From: an uncultured Bacilli bacterium
GTDB taxonomy: Bacteria; Bacillota_I; Bacilli_A; RF39; UBA660
DNA length: 36,791 nucleotides
Direction: 5' to 3'
NCBI GenBank assembly: GCA_904374795.1
Contig: CAJFEV010000005.1
Coordinates: 1 to 36,791 of the forward strand
The position numbers and the translations under genes are program-made. The notes under the pieces were generated by a model. The model had not been told where the DNA came from and ran no database searches. It saw only the letters and a list, made by a program, of their open reading frames with translations. Numbering within the stretch: position 1 is the first letter of the stretch; each line of letters opens with the position of its first letter. Shown piece by piece: positions 29,755-36,791 of this stretch.

Positions 29755-30711
29755 TTTTACTCTTTTTAATATATTCTCTACATTATTAGCAATATAATTC
29801 ATTGTTTCCTGATTATATCTTTGATCTATAGGTAATAACAACACATTAGAAGTTAAATATTTTTCATAATCATTAGATTGATTATATAACACATTTGGCC
29901 ATAATTGCATTACATAAACGCCTAATTCTCCCAAACAATTTCTGACTAGATTTCCTGAATCTACCAAAAGAGGATACATATACGTTAAAGAGGATAAATT
30001 TTTAAACTTGTTATATTTCTGAAGTCTCAAATCTAACGTTATAAAATTTTGTGTACGTTGGCATAATATACGTTCATAATTTATAGCATTGATACAGCTT
30101 CTTGTAAAATTTGACATATAACATAACGATTCATCTTTAAAATATCTATCAGCTTCTTCAAAAGATGAATAATGAAAAAATTCTCCAGTTTCATCTCTCG
30201 ATACTAATTCAAAAATTTTATCTAAACTTTTTCCTATTTCATAATTATTATTTTTTTCAAGAGATGGACTAGCAATACAAGAACCGTCTGGTACTCCAAA
30301 ATATTTCCTGTAATTATATATTGAATCCGCGTTATACATAATTTCATTGAAAAAATCATGAGTATTATCAACAATTACGTTTTTATAAATTGAGATCATT
30401 TTAGGAATTTGTTCTCTCAACATGCCATAATAATTTACAAAATATAAATAAGAGTTTTTATCCAATCTTTTAGGTTCTACATCTGGAAGAAATTTGTCTG
30501 TTATATGATAATAAATAATTTCAACATTTTCTTTAATGGCAGCCTCTGATACGGTTTCGCATAGAAAATAAGGTAAATATAGCACTTTAATGTTTCTTTC
30601 TCTAATTATATAACGTAATGAGTTTCTTCCAGAACTAAAAAACAAATTTGTTTTATGGTAGGGATTACCTTCAAAATATTCAAAACCAAAATGACAGCCA
30701 ATATCTTTCAT
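29752..30711 (-). CDS. PLP-dependent aminotransferase-like protein (DegT-like)
   Basis: A 319-residue protein of the fold-type I aminotransferase kind. It has FFSSGRNSLRYII near the N-terminus, VIVDNTHDFF (113-121, with Asp115 expected to hold the pyridine nitrogen), and YNYRKYFGVPDGS with Lys136 as the probable PLP lysine. This RK-x-F-x-x-PDG form occurs in DegT-like enzymes of capsule and antibiotic loci. Length is a little short for the family. It is the last gene of the operon, starting six bases after the Ham1-like gene. Substrate unknown. Confidence 0.65.
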   Translation of the reverse strand: MKDIGCHFGFEYFEGNPYHKTNLFFSSGRNSLRYIIRERNIKVLYLPYFLCETVSEAAIKENVEIIYYHITDKFLPDVEPKRLDKNSYLYFVNYYGMLREQIPKMISIYKNVIVDNTHDFFNEIMYNADSIYNYRKYFGVPDGSCIASPSLEKNNNYEIGKSLDKIFELVSRDETGEFFHYSSFEEADRYFKDESLCYMSNFTRSCINAINYERILCQRTQNFITLDLRLQKYNKFKNLSSLTYMYPLLVDSGNLVRNCLGELGVYVMQLWPNVLYNQSNDYEKYLTSNVLLLPIDQRYNQETMNYIANNVENILKRVK

Positions 30712-30717
30712 TAGTCA

Positions 30718-31278
30718 TTATTCCTCAGACTTTTTTAAATATTCAGCTAATTCATGATAAGCATCGGTATTCCATACCAAGCATCTTTCTTCATCTGGGT
30801 AGTTTCCCATTGTTTTATCTTTTCCTTCTGGAATAAAAATAAAATCCCAACTCCAACCATAGGTACCTGACTTTTCTTTAGCAATTGTTCCTTTTGTAAT
30901 TGATTTAAAAACAACTGGTTCTTTACCGTATTCGCAGTAAGCGAAAGCCTCTATAAAACAAGCATTTCTGTTTTCTTCATTTTCAAGTAATTTTAATATT
31001 CCATCTTCTCCAAGTCTTTCATCTACATAATGTGTATATGGTCCTGGAAAACCATTTAATGCTTCAATAAATAAACCCGTATCATTTTTTAAAACAGCAC
31101 ATTTTAGTTTATCACTTGCTTCTTTTGCAGAATGAATCGCTACCTCTTCTACAGTATCAGCTTGAATTTCAGTAGTTTCCATTTTAATGTTATCGACTTC
31201 AATTCCTAATGGTTCTAAAATGTTTTTTGCACTCATTATTTTTGACCAATTTCCTGTTACATATACAATTTTTTTCAT
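30718..31278 (-). CDS. Ham1/RdgB-like nucleoside triphosphate pyrophosphatase
   Basis: A 186-residue ITPase-fold protein. It has VTGNWSKIMSAKNIL (the TGN..K phosphate site), TVEEVAIHSAKEA, LKNDTGLFIEALNGFPGPYT (the usual form is EDTGL, so the Glu is Asn here), and YGWSWDFIFIPEG. Normal housekeeping RdgB removes dITP and XTP. Placed in this operon and with altered motifs, it more likely acts on a dedicated nucleotide (inference). GAGGAG precedes the ATG. Confidence 0.8.
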   Translation of the reverse strand: MKKIVYVTGNWSKIMSAKNILEPLGIEVDNIKMETTEIQADTVEEVAIHSAKEASDKLKCAVLKNDTGLFIEALNGFPGPYTHYVDERLGEDGILKLLENEENRNACFIEAFAYCEYGKEPVVFKSITKGTIAKEKSGTYGWSWDFIFIPEGKDKTMGNYPDEERCLVWNTDAYHELAEYLKKSEE

Positions 31279-31309
31279 TTAATCACTCTCCTCTTTCATT
31301 ATAATATAT

Positions 31310-32617
31310 TTATTCAAATTTATCATCTTTTTGGATAACAAATAGCCAAAATGCATTAGGTTTAAACCATTTTTTATATTCTAATAATCTTCTTATTTTA
31401 TTATAATAGTGAAAATCGTCCTGTTCAATTACTCTCCCACCAGCTTTAAAAATTAAATTTTTCCATTCTTGTATAGTTAAGCCTCTTTCGTTACCTAACA
31501 TTTTTTCATTCATGTTAAAATATGTACTAGGTATTCCAAATATAACATATTCAGAAATCTTCATTTGTTGCTTTAGGGTATCTACGATATCTTCATCATT
31601 AAAGTGTTCCAAAACTCCATTACTATAACTAACATTAAATGTGTTTGTCTTATATTTTAGATTTAATATATCTCCTTTTTCATATTTACAAGGCTTAATT
31701 ATATTTGATTTCTCAGCAACTTCTTTTGCATAATCTAATACCTTTTGGCTTAAATCAAGTGCTGTCACATCTAAACCTTGTTTGGATAAATAACCAGCTA
31801 CTAAACCTGTGCCACAACCCATCTCTATAACTTTTCCATGATTAGCATATTTTATAATTTTTTGAATAAATTTTCTTTTATATTTTAACTTATAGCTTAT
31901 ATAATCATCTGGAGTTGGGAATTCTTCAACATCTATTTTATACAATTCATACCATTTGTCTTCCTCATTTTTTTTCTTATCTTCAATAATTTCATCAATT
32001 TTACAAGAAATTTTATTTACAATTTCATTTTCGGCATCTTTTTTGCCTATGACTAATAATTTAAAATCACTATTATTATAACGAATTACATCTCTTAATT
32101 TATCATTAAAATGTTTCAATGTCTTCTTCTCTAAAGATGTAAACTTTCTTTTATCTCGTTTTTCAGCTCGTCTAATACTTACATTAAAATCTGGCTCAAA
32201 AAATACAAGTAAATCAATTCCTTTTTCTCCATGTTTCATACATTCTAAAACAAAATTCATAAATTTTTCAGAATCTTCTATAGCTTCATTTGCCAAAACA
32301 GATTGGTATGAAAAAATCGAGAAATAATTTCTATCAAAAAAATTAATATCATTATTTTGGGAATATAATTTTTCGCGCAAATAAAGATAATCTGCAGCTT
32401 GAACTAAAGTTTCATAGCGTACCGTATTAAATTCTTCTTTTAAAGATACAAGCACATTCTCTTGAAACATACCATTTATAATCGGATATAAAGGCGTAGA
32501 TTCATCGATATCATTTGTATATCCAACTTTATATTTTTTAGCATATTTTTCTACTAATTGTTTAATTGTTGTTGTTTTCCCTGCACCAGTTGGACCTTCA
32601 AAAACTATATTAATCAT
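31310..32617 (-). CDS. Fusion of a thymidylate-kinase-like domain and a SAM methyltransferase
   Basis: A protein of about 435 residues with two domains. Numbering is from an in-frame TTG at 32620. Residues 3-210 resemble dTMP kinase: P-loop FEGPTGAGKTTT, the DR-type motif FFDRNYFS (94-101) and a basic lid RRAEKRDKRKF. Residues 250-430 are a class I methyltransferase: motif I VIEMGCGTGLVAG (264-276), acidic LDLS after strand 2, and SNGVLEHFNDED. The ATG at 32617 is preferred because GGAGGG lies seven bases before it. It overlaps the FemAB-like gene by 8 bases. It could phosphorylate and methylate the same nucleotide-like compound. No known protein of this make-up comes to mind. Confidence 0.75.
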   Translation of the reverse strand: MINIVFEGPTGAGKTTTIKQLVEKYAKKYKVGYTNDIDESTPLYPIINGMFQENVLVSLKEEFNTVRYETLVQAADYLYLREKLYSQNNDINFFDRNYFSIFSYQSVLANEAIEDSEKFMNFVLECMKHGEKGIDLLVFFEPDFNVSIRRAEKRDKRKFTSLEKKTLKHFNDKLRDVIRYNNSDFKLLVIGKKDAENEIVNKISCKIDEIIEDKKKNEEDKWYELYKIDVEEFPTPDDYISYKLKYKRKFIQKIIKYANHGKVIEMGCGTGLVAGYLSKQGLDVTALDLSQKVLDYAKEVAEKSNIIKPCKYEKGDILNLKYKTNTFNVSYSNGVLEHFNDEDIVDTLKQQMKISEYVIFGIPSTYFNMNEKMLGNERGLTIQEWKNLIFKAGGRVIEQDDFHYYNKIRRLLEYKKWFKPNAFWLFVIQKDDKFE

Positions 32618-33602
32618 CAATTATCCCTCCTGAAAAATCAATTGTAATATCTGGAACAATATCAATAAATCCTTTATAACAATATCCTTTTTTAAAATTA
32701 TATAAGCCAAAATCTTTATTGTCTACATCATTTTCTTCACAAAAAACACCACCAAAATCATATTTTGGTATTTTATTTTTTATACAAAATTTAATTGCTT
32801 CCCACTGCAAATTATACATTCCAAGAAGATTACGATTTGTAGAAGAGCTAACTCCATATAAATAAATTAATTTATTATTATATATTATATCTATACTCAT
32901 AGCTAAAGGTAGATTGTTATACCATACCTCAATAAAAATCAAATTATTTTTAAAATAATTGTATATATCATAAAAGTATTCTATAGCATGTGGTCGAAAG
33001 GCATGTCGTTCAGCAGTTTCTAAATACAATTTATAAAAGTTTTGAAAGTCAATAGTATTTGATATACGAGAAGTGAGATTTTTACGATAAGATCTCCTTG
33101 TGTTTTGCCGAAATTTGCTAGGCAAGCAAGATAGCATTTTTTCTTCATCATAAATTATGTCCATTATTGCTAATTTGCAAGAATCTAATAATCGTTCATA
33201 ATCATTTTTCTGTGTGATGGTATATTTATAAGCATTAGGAAAATTTATTAATTGCCTTTTTTCAATACAGGGATTAATTATTAATTTTTTATAATTATGT
33301 TCTCTAGCCCAAATTTCAATACTTTTTAAAAATCTATTTATTAACTCGGAATTGTTGTAATCTAATACTGGACCCCGCGAGGCATATATTATATTTTCGC
33401 CATCAATATTTTTTTCTAATAAACTACACGTCCAAATAATATTGCCTTTTTCGTTCTTTTCAAATAAATAATATTTTCGTTTTTCTGTTCTAATAATATT
33501 CCATTCAATAGATTGGTTATATTCTGAATAGTCTTGATGAGCCAAAAATGATTTTATTTCTAAAACTATTTTTAAATCATTATAATTTAACTCTTCAATC
33601 AT
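32610..33602 (-). CDS. FemAB-like aminoacyl transferase (tandem GNAT fold)
   Basis: A 330-residue protein with the two-lobed acyltransferase layout of the FemA/FemB/FemX family: IIYASRGPVLDY in lobe 1, LSCLPSKFRQNTRRSYRKN between the lobes, and LLGMYNLQWEAIKFCIKNKIPKYDFGGV in lobe 2. Family members move amino acids from aminoacyl-tRNA to lipid-linked peptidoglycan precursors, or in antibiotic clusters to other acceptors. AGAGGTAG precedes the ATG. Its place among nucleotide enzymes suggests a soluble nucleotide-like acceptor here (inference). A cell-wall role is the alternative. Confidence 0.8.
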   Translation of the reverse strand: MIEELNYNDLKIVLEIKSFLAHQDYSEYNQSIEWNIIRTEKRKYYLFEKNEKGNIIWTCSLLEKNIDGENIIYASRGPVLDYNNSELINRFLKSIEIWAREHNYKKLIINPCIEKRQLINFPNAYKYTITQKNDYERLLDSCKLAIMDIIYDEEKMLSCLPSKFRQNTRRSYRKNLTSRISNTIDFQNFYKLYLETAERHAFRPHAIEYFYDIYNYFKNNLIFIEVWYNNLPLAMSIDIIYNNKLIYLYGVSSSTNRNLLGMYNLQWEAIKFCIKNKIPKYDFGGVFCEENDVDNKDFGLYNFKKGYCYKGFIDIVPDITIDFSGGIIDD

Positions 33603-33619
33603 TTCACTACCTCTTATTT

Positions 33620-34220
33620 CTATTTATAAAAATTTTTAATAAAATCTTTATTTCTTGCTAAAACCATTTTACTTTTTTGATAATCATTCTTTTGTTCAAC
33701 AATATTCATAAAGTCTTCATAAGTTCCTTTTAAATTATCAGTTTGCGATAGGAGCAAATAGTCAAACTTTTCTGCATTATTTACTGTTTCTTCGATGCCT
33801 AATAAATATCTCTCATATCCTCTATCCCCTAGTCTTCTAAGTAATTCTTCTTTATTAGGTGGTAATAAATAAATCATAAAAGTACTTTTTTGCATTGACT
33901 GAATTACTTGAGCAGAGGAATATCCAACATTAAACATGACATATCTTTCCCTTAATTTTTCCAACTCACTTTTAAGAACTCCATAATAATTATTTCTGTA
34001 TATGCAGTATTCAATTAACAAATTTTTATCAATAAGTTGTTCAAATTCGTCATGACTAATAAAGTACATTTTACCGGTTTCATTTTCTCTCTTTTCTCGA
34101 GTAGTTGCACCATATGCTTCAATGAATAATGGATTATTTTGTTCAATATATTCAATCAAAACACTTTTACCAGAACCACTCGGACCAGTTATAACAATTG
34201 GTGAATATGGATAAATTCAT
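33620..34220 (-). CDS. Guanylate-kinase-like protein, frame broken near the start
   Basis: The main frame encodes a P-loop kinase: PIVITGPSGSGKSVLIEYIE (P-loop at 34163-34186), ATTREKRENETGKMYFISHDEF as in guanylate kinase, and VMFNVGYSSAQVIQ. The expected ATG (34218-34220) directly follows the stop of the upstream gene and has GGAAGTG before it, but it is in another frame and would stop after 17 codons. The kinase frame upstream of the P-loop has only a TGA, then ATT. One surplus base between 34190 and 34218 would explain it. So this is a recent frameshift, a sequencing error, a shift during translation, or an ATT start. Family call is firm; substrate unknown. Confidence 0.7.
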
Positions 34221-34763
34221 TTATATCACTTCCTTCAAATCTACTTCCCAAAAAAAGTATACCCAATCATCTTTTGGAATTTCATATACATAATTAATAG
34301 GTATTATATTGTTTTTTTCTTTAATCTTCTTAAAATCCTCATCAATAATTAATGAATAAACAGCTAACACATTTTTACCCTTATTTTTCAACAATTCAAT
34401 AACACCATTTGTCGTTTTGCCCTTGTATATAATATCTTCAAATAGAATACAGTTTTTTTTATTTGGAACTAAATTGTCGCTAATGTAACGTAGGTCTCCA
34501 TAGTCATGACAATTGTCAGAATTACTCATCTGCGTTTGTATCATTGAAACTCTTCTTATACCTAATAAATGCGATAAAGTAACTAACATTGGCAATCCGC
34601 CTCTGGCTAGTCCTATAATTTCTATATCATCTAAATCATATTTACTTTTAATACTGCTAGCAATAAGCTTACAAGCAAATATATATTCATCATAATTAAA
34701 TTTAATTATGCCTTTATTTGAATGCAATTTATAATTTGTAGAATTTTCTAATCTTTTCAACAT
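34221..34763 (-). CDS. Phosphoribosyltransferase
   Basis: A 180-residue type I phosphoribosyltransferase. The PRPP loop reads CILFEDIIYKGKTTNGVI, where the usual form is VLLVDDVIxTGxT, so the first Asp is Glu. IIGLARGGLPMLVTLSHLLGI is the pyrophosphate-binding part, as in xanthine/hypoxanthine enzymes. The core and C-terminus look adapted to an unusual base or acceptor. GGGGTG precedes ATG at 34763. It is the first gene of the six-gene operon, after an extended -10 promoter at 34790-34798. Confidence 0.8.
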   Translation of the reverse strand: MLKRLENSTNYKLHSNKGIIKFNYDEYIFACKLIASSIKSKYDLDDIEIIGLARGGLPMLVTLSHLLGIRRVSMIQTQMSNSDNCHDYGDLRYISDNLVPNKKNCILFEDIIYKGKTTNGVIELLKNKGKNVLAVYSLIIDEDFKKIKEKNNIIPINYVYEIPKDDWVYFFWEVDLKEVI

Positions 34764-34789
34764 ATAATTACACCCCACATTTCAAAATG

Positions 34790-34798
34790 ATTATAACA
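34790..34798 (-). promoter_or_regulatory. Extended -10 promoter of the six-gene operon
   Basis: On the minus strand TGT-TATAAT (34798-34790) is an extended -10 box about 27 bases before the start codon at 34763. There is no good -35 box, which suits a promoter that needs an activator, possibly the WYL regulator upstream. Confidence 0.55.
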
Positions 34799-34825
34799 CA
34801 CAATATATGTAATATTTTGTACCAT

Positions 34826-34855
34826 TAAAAAAATTGTATAAAAATTATACAATTT
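34826..34855 (-). terminator. Terminator after the WYL regulator
   Basis: An 11-bp stem AAATTGTATAA/TTATACAATTT (34855-34845 and 34841-34831 on the minus strand) with a 3-base loop is followed by a T run. It includes the stop codon of the regulator. Confidence 0.8.
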
Positions 34856-35381
34856 TCAAATTTTCGATTTTACTTAAATTTAATGTTTTAATATCATCTT
34901 CATCTATTGAATATCCAGTTATATAAATAAACTCTTTATAATAAGTAAATGAATAAGGTATAAAATTTCTAATTTTTTCATGATAAACAAAATTTAATTT
35001 TTGATTTTTCTCAATTGCTTTTGAGATAATTAAATACTTGTCATTTAAATCTTTTTCATCAATTATAATATTTCTTTTTTCATCAGCTGAATAAATAACA
35101 ATTGAACGTAATTTTTCTAAGGTTATACTAATTTTATTACGTTCTTCTTCATTCAACTTATTTAAAATGCTTTCAATCGCATCTACATCTAAATAATCAA
35201 ATCTAACTTCAAAATTATACGGTTTATGATAATAAATATATCCACCATATCTTCCTTTTATTGTATCTATATATATGCCACATTTTTCTAATTCTTCTTT
35301 ATAAATTTTTACCATTCGTGGCGTTACTTCTAATTTATTTGCAAGTTCAGAAACAGAGTATTTTTTTCCAGTTTCAAGCAT
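34845..35381 (-). CDS. HTH-WYL transcription regulator, disturbed N-terminus
   Basis: A 178-residue regulator: an HTH_11 winged helix (KYSVSELANKLEVTPRMVKIYKEELE), the linker GRYGGYIYY, and part of a WYL domain (YLIISKAIEKNQKLNFVYHEK, then RNFIPYSFTYYKEFIYITGY). WYL proteins sense ligands, often nucleic-acid-like. Upstream, a good ribosome binding site and ATG (35415-35417) start MSKVS, the usual N-terminus of this family. The frame then stops at TAG just before 35381, while the expected SNTLNMLR sits in the next frame. Two small indels would explain this. Translation may restart at 35381. It is likely the regulator of the adjacent operon. Confidence 0.75.
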   Translation of the reverse strand: MLETGKKYSVSELANKLEVTPRMVKIYKEELEKCGIYIDTIKGRYGGYIYYHKPYNFEVRFDYLDVDAIESILNKLNEEERNKISITLEKLRSIVIYSADEKRNIIIDEKDLNDKYLIISKAIEKNQKLNFVYHEKIRNFIPYSFTYYKEFIYITGYSIDEDDIKTLNLSKIENLKIV

Positions 35382-35440
35382 CTAAGCATATTTAAAGTAT
35401 TACTAACCTTACTCATATTTATTTCCTTTTTATTTAATCA

Positions 35441-35968
35441 TTATCTCTTAATGTGTGATGACTGTTCAAGGCCTAAATTTTTGGATTTTATTTCCACAAA
35501 TATATCATTTCCATTTACAGAATAAGAAACTGTTTCACCCACTTTTTTTTGATATACTGCTTTTCCTAATGGACTATTAATTGAAACTTCTGGAATGTCA
35601 GATCGAGTATTTCCTTTATATGCAACCAGCTTAAAATCAAATTCTTCTATATCATCTGGCGCATACATTAAATTAGAATTAACTATATCACCTATATCTA
35701 TAGAATCCATATCATTATGTTTTTCAACTATTACAACTCTTTGTAATTGTTCTTGTTTTAAACGTAACTCTCCAACTAATAAATTATCCACTCTTTCAAT
35801 TTCTTCAAATTCAGGAGAATCCCATCCATCACCAGCTCCGGCATCAAATGCAGCTTTTCTTCCTTTATTGTTTTCAACGATTCTTTTTTTTATGTCTTCA
35901 ATTTCACTTAACAATTCTTGATAGCCTTGCTCACTCATATAAAGTACATTCTCATTTTTTTCTATCAT
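35441..35968 (-). CDS. GreA/GreB-family transcription factor
   Basis: A 175-residue protein with the Gre layout: an N-terminal coiled coil (YQELLSEIEDIKKRIVENN to ELRLKQEQLQ) with an acidic tip region (AGAGDGWDSPEFEEIE), and a C-terminal FKBP-like domain (INSPLGKAVYQKKVGETVSY). The tip differs from GreA (usually DLSENAEY), so it is a paralogue that binds the RNA polymerase secondary channel and may not cleave RNA. GAGGTGAG before ATG at 35968 sets the start. It lies upstream of the WYL regulator on the same strand. Confidence 0.8.
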   Translation of the reverse strand: MIEKNENVLYMSEQGYQELLSEIEDIKKRIVENNKGRKAAFDAGAGDGWDSPEFEEIERVDNLLVGELRLKQEQLQRVVIVEKHNDMDSIDIGDIVNSNLMYAPDDIEEFDFKLVAYKGNTRSDIPEVSINSPLGKAVYQKKVGETVSYSVNGNDIFVEIKSKNLGLEQSSHIKR

Positions 35969-36063
35969 AATCTCACCTCTCAATAAAACTTTAAATATTC
36001 TATCATACTACATTATATAAATCAAATAGTTTTTTCTACTGGTAAAGTTATATTGAATTTAAC

Positions 36064-36109
36064 ATAAAAAAAGAAAGATGATTATATTTACTATTCAAAT
36101 ATAATCATC
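36064..36109 (-). terminator. Terminator after the DUF1016-type gene
   Basis: A perfect 13-bp stem (GATGATTATATTT and AAATATAATCATC) with a 7-base loop that holds the stop codon of the gene is followed on the minus strand by a T-rich run. Confidence 0.8.
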
Positions 36110-36585
36110 TCATATTTTATTAAATTTTCTAATAAATTTTCTTGATTACAATTTCGTTCTTGCTTTAAAAAGATATATTTTTCAAATAGATCACAAACAA
36201 TATAATATCTTAATTTTCGTACATCCCACGAATATTTTTGACAAGCATTTATGTAAAAGGTTCTTTTTTCTACAGATAAAATATTTATTATTACTTTTAC
36301 ACAATCCCATGGAAGTCCTAGTAAATCATTCGGAGGATTATCTGGATATAGCATATATAACTTTTGCATGCAGTATAATTCCTTAACTGAATATTTCTTT
36401 TTAAATGAATCTGGTATTTTTTTTTATCACTTCATTTAAAAACATTTGATTTTTTTGCCATAAATAAATACGCTGATTAAAATAATTCAAATCTTTTATA
36501 TCATCTTTTTCTAAAAATAATCTGGATGTTCTTCAAATATTTCAGGTATTATTTTCATCAAAAAATCATTTATATCATATCTCAT
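36091..36585 (-). pseudogene. DUF1016_N (YhcG-type) protein, frame broken twice
   Basis: A GAAAGGAG box and ATG (36583-36585) start MRYDINDFLMKII. The frame breaks after 24 codons (near 36510), continues in another frame (LFLEKDDIKDLNYFNQRIYLWQ...), and breaks again at a run of nine A (36417-36425). It then runs on to KKYSVKELYCMQKLYMLYPD and LPWDCVKVIINILSVEKRTFYINACQKYSWDVRKLRYYI. The last part has the form of the DUF1016 N-terminal domain, found in YhcG nucleases near restriction systems, but the PDDEXK domain is absent. With one base added and one removed the whole would be about 165 residues. Confidence 0.65.
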
Positions 36586-36673
36586 ACTCTTCTCCTTTCA
36601 AAAAAATTATAACGAGCTTTCTTTTTTTTGTCAGCGTTTAAATTTACTCTGTGATCAATTTTTAATAATATAT

Positions 36674-36791
36674 CTATATAAATAAATTATTTTCTTGAAT
36701 AATTTTTTTTAGAAGTTCATACATTACATTTACAACTATAGAATTTCCAGCTTGCTTATACAATTGAGTTTTACAAACATATTTAGATGCT
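36674..36791 (-). CDS. DNA (cytosine-5) methyltransferase, C-terminal end only
   Basis: The last 39 codons of a gene that begins beyond the window. The sequence KTQLYKQAGNSIVVNVMYEL has the form of the final conserved motif (motif X region) of DNA cytosine-5 methyltransferases, and a short tail follows to the TAG at 36674. It is probably part of a restriction-modification or defence system with the neighbouring DUF1016-type gene. Only family, not specificity, can be read. Confidence 0.75.
   Translation of the reverse strand, partial: ASKYVCKTQLYKQAGNSIVVNVMYELLKKIIQENNLFI

Noticed and set aside
29690-29760. CRISPR or other spaced repeats near the homopolymer and TTA tract
   Set aside because: The repeats are simple microsatellites without spacers, and no cas gene is present.

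Overview
The window is AT-rich and carries a low-GC Gram-positive gene set: LexA with Firmicute-type SOS boxes, SufS/SufU, the yceD-rpmF and tmcAL (ylbM) neighbourhood, and sporulation genes (a SpoIIIAH-like protein, GerE, GerM, SirA, YlmC/YmxH). The order lexA / small SOS membrane gene / tkt / sirA is the Bacillus subtilis order lexA / yneA / tkt / yneE(sirA). TGA is used as a stop codon, so the genetic code is standard. I read it as an endospore-forming Bacilli or Erysipelotrichia-like bacterium, probably gut-associated; the species cannot be told from the sequence.

Region 1 (1-4.35 kb) is one end of an integrated mobile element. It holds a free-standing three-hairpin RNA, an unknown gene, a double-HTH repressor facing it across a palindromic operator, a replication-type HTH protein, two small ORFs and a large serine recombinase. 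The recombinase end abuts a D-Ala-D-Ala carboxypeptidase gene (dacF-like) that breaks off after about 212 codons, so the element sits inside that gene. Its 3' half lies outside the window.

Region 2 (5-9.7 kb) holds a VanY-type carboxypeptidase and then, on the minus strand, a compact bacteriocin locus: a C39-peptidase ABC exporter, a small membrane-anchored accessory protein, and two short genes encoding peptides with double-glycine leaders and GxxxG motifs. Together these look like a complete two-peptide (class IIb-like) bacteriocin system.

Region 3 (9.7-12.5 kb) holds spoIIIAH, gerE and gerM. It is followed by an intergenic region with three copies of a 5'-leader-like repeat and a convergent pair of transcripts, one of which encodes a 29-residue hydrophobic basic peptide. 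That arrangement resembles a type I toxin-antitoxin locus.

Region 4 (12.5-27.6 kb) is core chromosome. It holds a heterodimeric ABC exporter, tRNA-Arg(TCT), rpmF (whose product carries an L27-like, Prp-type N-terminal leader), yceD, tmcAL, sirA, a divergent transketolase, an SOS-controlled small membrane protein, lexA, a rhomboid protease, rluD-type and lspA genes, ylmC/ymxH and sufS-sufU.

Region 5 (27.9-36.8 kb) looks accessory. A secreted formylglycine-enzyme-fold protein is preceded by a promoter region with a ten-base homopolymer. Upstream of it is a tight six-gene operon (phosphoribosyltransferase, GMP-kinase-like protein, FemAB-like transferase, kinase-methyltransferase fusion, Ham1/RdgB-like pyrophosphatase, PLP aminotransferase) placed behind a WYL regulator and a GreA-like factor. 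I do not recognise this operon as a described system; it is the best candidate for a new pathway here. The window ends with a frame-disrupted DUF1016_N gene and the C-terminus of a DNA cytosine methyltransferase.
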